Below, piece by piece: positions 57,403 to 64,000 of a stretch of DNA of 64,000 bases. The position numbers were made by a program, and so were the translations under genes. Under the pieces are notes generated by a model. That model was not told where the DNA came from and made no database searches. It saw only the letters and a list, made by a program, of their open reading frames with translations. Origin of the DNA: Symsagittifera roscoffensis. Taxonomy: Eukaryota; Xenacoelomorpha; Acoela; Convolutidae. The stretch spans positions 21,809,789 to 21,873,788 of the forward strand of contig NC_087062.1 of NCBI RefSeq assembly GCF_963678635.1, written 5' to 3'. Within the stretch, counting starts at the first letter, position 1. Every line of letters begins with the position of its first letter.

Positions 57403-60012
57403 CTAAAAAAAATGATTATTTTGAGACTGAAAAGCGGTGGTATGGGGTTGTTCAATAATTTGTTCATAAGTATTATCATCTTGTGACTGGTGTGTCATTA
57501 TATGTTGGATGGGACTTTGTGATGTGGTGAGTCGAAAATTTGGATTATGTGTGATGGCTAAATTTCGAAAATTTCGTGGGACTAGGGATAGTGGATGGTT
57601 ATTTGGTAGGGGTGGTAATTGTGGTGCCGTTGGCGTTATGTCTACATTGTTATGTTCTTCGTCGTATGTATTTTGTCGTGTTGCTATTTTTGTGTTATAT
57701 TCTTTTATTTGTGCGTCTAAAAGAATTTTGTTTATAGATGTAGAAAAGATTCCAAAAAATCCTGCAAAGAGTATGCGTGCTACGCTTGCTTGTCTGTTTA
57801 CTTGTGTGTGTATAGCACACGTGTTGTAGATTCCTTTTAAAAGTGAGAAAAGAAATCCAATAAAGTTAAACATTGCGTATAAAATAGTCAATTTTTCTAA
57901 GATGTAGTAGGGCCATCCTAGAAAATCGAGGATCTCATTTTTGAGTGTAACAAAGCTAAAAATGTTAATTGGTGATATATCTTGGGGACGGTATTTTTCA
58001 CCGTTTAGATATATATAATCTTTAATGTCTTTAAAATATCCGCTATAGTCTTGCGTGTAGATATCGGCAAATCCTGCGGTTTCTGCAAGTTTGCGTAAAT
58101 TTTGGTCTATTGATTGTCTTTGTATAGTGTCCATTTGTGTTAATAATTCTTGGAATTGTTGTGTTCTAATGTGATGTTGAATATCTGATTTTGAATAGAT
58201 TCCTATTGATTGTAAGTCTATATTTGGGTTTCGAGCAATAGCGCGAATGCTTTCTGGTGAAAATTTTTTGAGTGATTGCATTAATGTGGGATATGGAGTG
58301 AGAAGATAATATTTATTTTCATCAGGGTTTAGTTGTACTACATTGTGGCTGTTTTCTGATCCACATGGGACTGCGGTATCCCAGAAATAGGTTCTTCGTG
58401 AAAGTGTATCCACGAAATGTACTTTATTCTTATAAAAGATAGGGATTCTTTTATAACATCGTTTATCTTCAAAAACGTATAGTGGTGATACTTTTTTAGT
58501 ACAAGTATAAAACCATAAGATGTTTCCTTCATAGTCTAAAAAATTTGATCTATTTCCAGATAATAAGTATCCTGCATAGGGTATTTTTAATACTGCTAGT
58601 GCAAGTGATTGTAATATTTGTGTTCGTTCTAATTCGCATAGTTGGTGTAGTGTTTCTAATTCGGAGAGTGACATTTCTTGAAAAATTCGGCTAATTGTAT
58701 AATCTAGTTTCATATCTAAATGAATATCATAGTGGATATTACCGAAATATGTAGTATTCATTAGTGATAATTCTTGTAAGCGTGTGCTTCTGGTGTCATG
58801 GGGTTTTAGATGTCCACCAGGTTGTCCGTTGCTTTTTTCAAAATTAACTGGTATATAGGATGTTCCTTCGTTTAGAGGATGACCTGTGGCATATGGGTCG
58901 ATTTTTACTTTTCCAGTGGTCATGTCGAATCCTTTTTCGTATTCAACTAATATCTCGGAGTATTGTGTTTTGTGAAGTGGGTTTCTGTATTTACATGCAA
59001 GTTCTGTTTCTTGATATATTTGAAAACGTGTCAATTTATTTTCTATATTGTCTATGTTTCTAAAATTAGAACTTAGTTTTCGTGATGGATGGACTTGTTC
59101 ATATGGAATTGATTGTATAAAATATTTTTCGTGAAATTTTATCATACGAGCGTGTATTTTTGCTACTTGAAATGTTGTACATGTATCTTCGGGGAACCAA
59201 ACAATTGTTGCTTGTGTTCTCGTTGTAGGGTCGCAATAACCTTGATCATTTTTACAAGGTAATCGGATTCCTTGATAGATCATTGTATTATCTGATAAAT
59301 CTCGTGTTAATTGTATTTTTTCGAGTTGTATTTTCCAATCAAAAAACATTATTTCTTGGTATCCTTTATTTTTTGTGTCTGCTTTGCAGTTTGATGGGTC
59401 ATTTATACCAATGTGTGGTATCCAATGTTTATCGTGTAGGTCATAGGTTAATCTTCCGTGTGCGCCGTTATACGGGTATTTTTCGTCTAGTTTTATATGT
59501 CCTTGGTGTCTTTCAAGTTGTGATTGATGTACAGAGTCTGAAAAAACTTGAAAGTTAACTAACTTTCTTGCGGAGTTTTTATTTTGTGTGATGTTTAGTC
59601 TAAGTAATTCATTTTTACAATCGTCGGGATTGAGATGTAAAAGACGTTCTATATTACTTTGATAGAATGATTCATGGTCAAGTCGGTTTTTGTTTCCGTT
59701 CGAGACTTGTGAACAATGTACTTTCTTTTCGGAAAATGTTGCTGTGAATTTATAACCTGTAACTGTTGTTGCTCGGGCTTTTGAATAGAGTGTTGCTATT
59801 ACATCTGTGGTTTCTATAGCTTGTGGTTCTGTTTCACATTGTGATACTTGATTTATTGCATATTTATGTAGTGTTTTTTGTTCATTTTCTTCACAATCGT
59901 AATGTGTTACTAATAAATCTTGTGGTCCTGTACGAGGAGAAGGGTTTATGTTTTGATTTGAGATTATTAGAAAAAGGAGTTGGAGAAAAATTAATAATTT
60001 TAGAATATACAT
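57403..60012 (-). CDS. env: Envelope-like glycoprotein (869 aa), right copy
   Basis: Intact counterpart of 6171-8789, with signal peptide, all the Cys motifs and both C-terminal hydrophobic segments. It has eight T instead of seven in the tract before the end, so it stops at TAG (57405-57403) three residues earlier. About a dozen substitutions are visible over 869 residues. An open frame in a copy that has lost RT argues either that the insertion is recent or that it spread by using proteins from another copy. Confidence 0.8.
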   Translation of the reverse strand: MYILKLLIFLQLLFLIISNQNINPSPRTGPQDLLVTHYDCEENEQKTLHKYAINQVSQCETEPQAIETTDVIATLYSKARATTVTGYKFTATFSEKKVHCSQVSNGNKNRLDHESFYQSNIERLLHLNPDDCKNELLRLNITQNKNSARKLVNFQVFSDSVHQSQLERHQGHIKLDEKYPYNGAHGRLTYDLHDKHWIPHIGINDPSNCKADTKNKGYQEIMFFDWKIQLEKIQLTRDLSDNTMIYQGIRLPCKNDQGYCDPTTRTQATIVWFPEDTCTTFQVAKIHARMIKFHEKYFIQSIPYEQVHPSRKLSSNFRNIDNIENKLTRFQIYQETELACKYRNPLHKTQYSEILVEYEKGFDMTTGKVKIDPYATGHPLNEGTSYIPVNFEKSNGQPGGHLKPHDTRSTRLQELSLMNTTYFGNIHYDIHLDMKLDYTISRIFQEMSLSELETLHQLCELERTQILQSLALAVLKIPYAGYLLSGNRSNFLDYEGNILWFYTCTKKVSPLYVFEDKRCYKRIPIFYKNKVHFVDTLSRRTYFWDTAVPCGSENSHNVVQLNPDENKYYLLTPYPTLMQSLKKFSPESIRAIARNPNIDLQSIGIYSKSDIQHHIRTQQFQELLTQMDTIQRQSIDQNLRKLAETAGFADIYTQDYSGYFKDIKDYIYLNGEKYRPQDISPINIFSFVTLKNEILDFLGWPYYILEKLTILYAMFNFIGFLFSLLKGIYNTCAIHTQVNRQASVARILFAGFFGIFSTSINKILLDAQIKEYNTKIATRQNTYDEEHNNVDITPTAPQLPPLPNNHPLSLVPRNFRNLAITHNPNFRLTTSQSPIQHIMTHQSQDDNTYEQIIEQPHTTAFQSQNNHFF

Positions 60013-61133
60013 GTGTATGATAATCCTGAGTATGGATTATAAAATGTAATGTAACCAATTGTGTTTTTGGTATATCTGTCGTATTTGTATATTACTTCAG
60101 TAGTTATAAACGGTGGTGGTAGTGATTGAGCTGTTATGTTAGGTGGGTTTAATGGATAGGGATGTTGGGTAATATTGTTTAACTTAACTGTGATTTCAAA
60201 CTTTAATTGTAAACTGTTTTGTTGGAGTATTTGAATATTGTGATCACGGATATCGTTGTGAATATCTTGGCGATATTGTAATCTATTAAGTGCCCAGTTA
60301 TGAAGGCGGTTACTTTCTTGATGTTGTCCAAATAGTGGTGGAGGTGCTGTAAATGTATTCCAATCTAGTCTTAAAGGAATATTTATTGATGATTGTTCTC
60401 GATATCTGGCGTCGAGATTATTTGGAAAATTTAAGTTAAAAGGTGGTGGTGAAATCTTGCTTATTGATGGTGTTGATGGTAGTGATAATGTTTCTGGTAG
60501 TGATGAGGATGTTGTTGTATCCGTAGAAATATCTATGGGGTCATTGACTAAATTTGGTTCACCTTGTGTAAATGAATGTGTAGTCCAATATGGAAATCGT
60601 GATGTTTGGTTTGTGGGGTTGAAAGGATTTTCACGTATTTGCTCAGATGTTGGTGTTGAACCTAAGTAATCTGATGGTAGGCTTGAGGTGCTACGTTGTG
60701 AAAGAAGCGTAGGGGTTTCTGGTAATATACCAATGGGGTTTTCTGGAGTGTTTTGTGATGGGGATTGAGGTATATCAAAATGAACTCGGGGAGTTTGAAA
60801 ATTTCTGTTTCGTCGAGGATGTATAATTTGTCTATTTATTTCGACTGTATTTTGGTTTTGACTAGAATTTCTTATTCTATTTAGTTCTTGTGGTAGTGTT
60901 GGGTATAGGTTATATGTTGGTTCGCTTAAAGGTGCTTGTCGTTGAACTGGTTCTAGTGGTTCTGATAAACGAGCATGTCGCTCTTCAAAAGTGTATGGAT
61001 TGTCTTGAAAAGAAATTCGTGTAGATGTTTGAGGATTTTGAGTAATTGAAGGTGGTGTTTGGTTATCTTGGGATGATGTCGGTGAAGACTGACTTTGTGA
61101 CTGTTGGGTAGCAATTTTTGATAGTTTTTTGAA
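60000..61133 (-). CDS. ATG-less 377-codon accessory frame, right copy
   Basis: Exactly the length of 5050-6183. It opens after the same TAA TAA pair (61139-61134), has no in-frame ATG in the segments I translated, and overlaps the env start by 13 nt. The LYPTL motif is retained (near 60906). A short substitution block turns QFSPPPF into a KISPPPF-like form without changing the frame. One extra out-of-frame ATG appears near 60971. Confidence 0.6.
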   Translation of the reverse strand, partial: FKKLSKIATQQSQSQSSPTSSQDNQTPPSITQNPQTSTRISFQDNPYTFEERHARLSEPLEPVQRQAPLSEPTYNLYPTLPQELNRIRNSSQNQNTVEINRQIIHPRRNRNFQTPRVHFDIPQSPSQNTPENPIGILPETPTLLSQRSTSSLPSDYLGSTPTSEQIRENPFNPTNQTSRFPYWTTHSFTQGEPNLVNDPIDISTDTTTSSSLPETLSLPSTPSISKISPPPFNLNFPNNLDARYREQSSINIPLRLDWNTFTAPPPLFGQHQESNRLHNWALNRLQYRQDIHNDIRDHNIQILQQNSLQLKFEITVKLNNITQHPYPLNPPNITAQSLPPPFITTEVIYKYDRYTKNTIGYITFYNPYSGLSYTCIF

Positions 61134-61141
61134 TTATTACT

Positions 61142-61330
61142 TTAGTGAGAAATTTTGTGTTTATTATAATATTCTTCCAAAAAAAGAATTAGAAGGATTG
61201 TTGCTAGGGCAAATGTGAGGATTGCTTTCTTTATACATTTACATATTGTCAAAATGAGGGATGATAAAAATGTTATGAAAATTACAAACAATATAAAAAT
61301 ATCAGTTCTACTGAAAATTGTTCGTATCAT
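61142..61330 (-). CDS. Small hydrophobic accessory protein B (62 aa), right copy
   Basis: Counterpart of 4853-5041. Identical apart from about two conservative changes, both in hydrophobic segments. The ATGA overlap with protein A is retained at 61330-61327. Confidence 0.6.
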   Translation of the reverse strand: MIRTIFSRTDIFILFVIFITFLSSLILTICKCIKKAILTFALATILLILFLEEYYNKHKISH

Positions 61331-61557
61331 TTAGAGAAGTTGTATAAATCGTACCTGTGGATATAATCAAGGGTTTTGGAAAGTTGGAGGAATAGTTCGA
61401 GTATAGTGTAGAAAATTAAAAAAATGTTACAAAAAATGATTAGGATTATTAGAAAAGATTCAAGTATATCAAAAAGAAATATTATAAAGGTTTCAAGTAT
61501 TGTAAAAAAATGTTTAAGATTTATGAGTATTTGAGTAACTGATTGAGAGAAGAGCAT
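61327..61557 (-). CDS. Small hydrophobic accessory protein A (76 aa), right copy
   Basis: Counterpart of 4626-4856 with the same length and the same central hydrophobic block. Changes lie near the ends (TVAQ to SVTQ, DFNNLSK to DLYNFSK). The internal CAG-GTACGAT donor-like site is retained. Confidence 0.6.
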   Translation of the reverse strand: MLFSQSVTQILINLKHFFTILETFIIFLFDILESFLIILIIFCNIFLIFYTILELFLQLSKTLDYIHRYDLYNFSK

Positions 61558-62156
61558 TTAAGAAATGATCTCTTGGTCGAATATTTTTTTTCTTTTCGAG
61601 GCGATTTTCTAGTGTGGTCGGATTATTTATTAGTTTTTTGACAAGTGGGTTGAGTTTTGTAAAAAATTGTTGGGGGCAATTTTCATGGTGACTGGGAGGT
61701 CGTCTTTTTCTTTATTTTTGTTTGTCAAATGATCCGGGGTATGGTGAGATTTTTATACTTTAGGCTAATTAAAATGTTCATTTTGTTACTTTAGGCTAAG
61801 TTAACAAATTTGCTTTGGGGGTATTCGTGGTCTGAGTTGGGGAAATATTGTTGATCTTTGGGTTATTAGATAAGGGAGGGGTACGGTATTATGGTGATAT
61901 TTATTTTAGTTGTCAAGTTGGAGTGGTTTGCTTATTTTTGACCTGGAGGTCGTAAAGTTATAGTTATAGATGTGCCTGGAGTTCTATATGATTCGTCTAA
62001 TTGGTCTTAGTTTAAGTTAGAGAAAGTGACGGATTGGATGAATCCTATTGGTCTATTTTGAACTAGAATTATTACGTACTTGTCAGCATGTTATTTTGAA
62101 AAATGTAAATGAAAAATGTTTCGAAGGTTTCAAGATAGTGAAGTATAATGTTAAAA
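61558..62156 (-). promoter_or_regulatory. Gap between integrase and accessory genes, right copy
   Basis: Counterpart of 4024-4625. The TATAAAAAT box (about 61757-61749) and both TAGCCTAAAGTA-type words are kept, in line with a functional element. Confidence 0.35.
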
Positions 62157-63298
62157 TTACTTTTGAAATTCCACTTTCTTTAAAATTTTAGATTGGGGGA
62201 TGAATATTTTATAGTTTTTACGAGGTTGATTTCGGAGTCTTGTTGTTTTTCTATTTTCTGATTTGTCGATTTGTTCTTGGGGTATTATTTGTTCTGTCAT
62301 TTTTCTATTTTTTCTTTCTTTTTGAGATGTATTTTGATCTAGATTTTTTGTATTGTTTTTTGTGGTAGTTGATTTTGTATTTTGATTTCCGAGGTGAATA
62401 TCATTTTGTTCCTTTGTTGTATTTTCCGTATGTTGGCCATTTTGAATAACTTTTAAACCTGTAAAAGAATATAATTGAGTTAGTTCGCGAAGTGCGTATT
62501 TTTTTGGGTAATAAGGTAATAGGTTGTTTCGATGTTGAACGATTTCTTTTTTGTTTGAGTCGGTAATTTTATATGTGACATCAGTGGGTTTTGCAATTAT
62601 TTGGTATGGTCCTTTACGAAGGGGTTGTAACTTTTTTGAAATTCCTTTTTGAGTATTAAAATTGGGTATTAAAACAAATGTTCCAATTTTTAAATCGGAG
62701 GCTGGTGTAAAGCGTGAATTTATTTGTTCATTAATATTTTGCCTTTGTAACAACTTTTTTGTTACTTTTTGATAAATTTCATTGTGTTTTTTATCTCTGT
62801 TTAAAATCCATTCGGTGTGTGTACCGGAGGCTAATTTAAGAATTTGTGGGTGATGAAAATGATCTTCATCGTGTGTATGTAAAGGTAGGTTATAACAAAT
62901 TGAGTCTTTATTTGGTTGACAATAACCTTGTGCGTTTTTATGAGAATTTGCTGTAAACATTATTGGTTTGCGTGGCTTTTGGTTAAAAACCATTTCGTAT
63001 GGTGACATTCCTAAAGTTGTCGTAATTTGTGAATTATATGCTAAGGGAAATAATTTTACATCTGTTGACCATTCGGTATATTTTGTATCATTTCCGTTGA
63101 TGATACATCTAAGATATTCTTGTAATGAACGGTTCATACCTTCGACTAAGCCGTTTGTCCAAGGTGCATGAGATGTACGTGGTTTGTGTTTGATGTTATA
63201 TAGATGACATAGTGTGATGATTTCATTATTTATGAATTCTGTACCGTTGTCTGTAACTAAAATTTCTGGTAGTCCGAATTTTGCTATCCAGTGTTCAT
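62157..63298 (-). pseudogene. pol: Integrase C-terminal fragment of pol
   Basis: Begins within the catalytic core just before the second Asp (EHWIAKFGL, LVTDNGTEF) and continues through the Glu helix, the GPY module and the basic tail to TAA 62157. The first Asp, the zinc finger, RNase H and RT are missing. The longest ATG frame starts at 63137, but the homologous frame is open from the junction. It is out of frame with the gag-like frame upstream, so it is not a usable fusion. Confidence 0.85.
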
Positions 63299-63864
63299 TT
63301 ACGTGAAACGTCGTTTTTCGTGAAATTTTCTTTAATGATGTTTAAATAACTAGAGAGTAGTGTGATTTCATGTCGTACTTTCAAATGTTTAGATGTTTCT
63401 GTCGGTGAGACATTTGTTATTGGGATTTCGTTTTCTAATATCGAAATATAACTATATATTATTGCGAAAACTTCATTGGTGAATATGGAGTTTGCTCTTT
63501 GTGAGTTATGATATTGGATGTTTTTTATATATTCTGAAAAAACTTTTGAAAATTCTAAATCAAGATCGTCTGTTTGAATTGTATATTTTCTATGATTATG
63601 GTTTGGTGAGGTGAATTCTATGGAGTAGATTCCATACTGTTGTGTTATGTTGCATATATCTTTTAAGTAGTGGTCTATGATTTGTCTTTTGATTTTTACA
63701 TCTGGGAACTCTGTTTTACATGGACTGATTCCGGGTTCAAATAAATTTAATAGTAAATTTGTGCAAAATATATGCTGTCCTCTATCAGTGGTTGCATCTA
63801 CTATAAAAGGAAAGATTTCATCATCATCTGGACTTTCTTCACCTGGGGTGTGCGTTGAGCTCAT
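63295..63864 (-). CDS. gag: Gag-like N-terminal frame, truncated by the deletion (189 aa)
   Basis: ATG 63864 starts an acidic N-terminus (GEESPDDDEIFPF), followed by a helical, charged region (QIIDHYLKDICNITQQYGIY, LDLEFSKVFSEYIKN). The frame ends at a TGA created at the junction with integrase (63297-63295). Being the first frame of the element, it is assigned to gag by position only; no zinc knuckle or major homology region is present in the retained part. It gives the only view of the element's 5' coding region in this window. Confidence 0.5.
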   Translation of the reverse strand: MSSTHTPGEESPDDDEIFPFIVDATTDRGQHIFCTNLLLNLFEPGISPCKTEFPDVKIKRQIIDHYLKDICNITQQYGIYSIEFTSPNHNHRKYTIQTDDLDLEFSKVFSEYIKNIQYHNSQRANSIFTNEVFAIIYSYISILENEIPITNVSPTETSKHLKVRHEITLLSSYLNIIKENFTKNDVSRK

Positions 63865-64000
63865 TTTTTCGTTCGATGACTGTTAATATGTAATTATTAA
63901 TGTGTCGAATTGGTTGATTCCAATTGTATAAATGTACTGGTTTGTGTTTATACTGCTTTTTTATTCTTCTTTTTCCTCTTTTTGATGAATTTGAAGTTGT
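63865..64000 (-). other. Leader upstream of gag, right copy
   Basis: About 136 nt of AT-rich leader. No LTR end or tRNA primer-binding site was recognised in this part; they should lie beyond 64000. Confidence 0.5.

Larger units (their letters stand above)
53642..64000 (-). mobile_element. Retrovirus-like Ty3/gypsy element, right copy (5' end outside window)
   Basis: Reading on the - strand from 64000: leader, gag-like start (63864), then a deletion joining gag to mid-integrase at about 63298. The integrase C-terminus (to 62157), the gap region, proteins A and B, the ATG-less frame, env, the 601-codon frame, the 3' intron, the 3' noncoding region and the LTR follow in the same order as the left copy. 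RT, RNase H and the integrase finger are absent, so the copy is non-autonomous. The two copies differ by a few percent by eye and share no flanking sequence beyond GAGTTA, so they are separate insertions. Confidence 0.9.

Noticed and set aside
1-64000. The two inverted element copies acting as a composite transposon carrying the middle 41 kb
   Set aside because: LTR elements do not mobilise that way; different outer flanks and divergence fit two independent insertions.

Overview
This window reads as AT-rich nuclear DNA from an invertebrate animal. The evidence is GT-AG introns, a signal-peptide gene split by a phase-1 intron, decayed APE-type LINEs, a decayed BEL/Pao element (a superfamily known from animals), a hAT-like MITE and tRNA-like SINE remnants. 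The species cannot be named from the sequence. No prokaryotic operon, rRNA gene or CRISPR array was seen.

Both ends of the window are copies of one large Ty3/gypsy-type, retrovirus-like element in opposite orientation. The left copy (1-12600, + strand) enters inside pol and runs out through the 3' LTR. The right copy (64000-53642, - strand) starts near gag, has lost everything from gag to mid-integrase, and then carries the same downstream genes. Downstream of pol is an unusual accessory block: two small hydrophobic proteins joined by an ATGA overlap, a 377-codon reading frame with no ATG, an 870-residue envelope-like glycoprotein, a 601-codon protein starting on an ATGA overlap, a 78-79 nt intron directly after the last stop, a 1.4 kb 3' noncoding region and an LTR. 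All five accessory frames are open in both copies even though pol is broken in both.

The roughly 41 kb between the copies is mostly repeats. 12.6-17.4 kb: G-rich and C-rich tracts, a dispersed repeat and a GTCGA minisatellite. 17.4-19.0 kb: a two-exon gene (- strand) for a TIR-domain protein that appears to have a signal peptide and a GPI-type tail, with a MITE in its intron. 19-26 kb: little recognisable beyond repeat copies. 26.2-32.2 kb: a decayed LINE and a second LINE 5' end, head to head around a 3.3 kb palindrome. 32.2-33.5 kb: a foldback element with a ~160 bp satellite core. 33.5-37.5 kb: dispersed repeats and a possible terminal exon. 37.5-42.7 kb: long tandem repeats with a recurring 29-bp-stem hairpin. 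44.7-46.5 kb: a BEL/Pao pol fossil and a tRNA-like sequence. 47.8-48.4 kb: repeat copies. 52.2-53.0 kb: a second LINE RT fossil.

The items most worth attention are the accessory block of the retrovirus-like element (especially the ATG-less frame), the apparently extracellular TIR protein, and a ~50 bp motif shared by the element's LTR and the LINE 5' ends. Functional statements rest on motif reading by eye; no database search was run.
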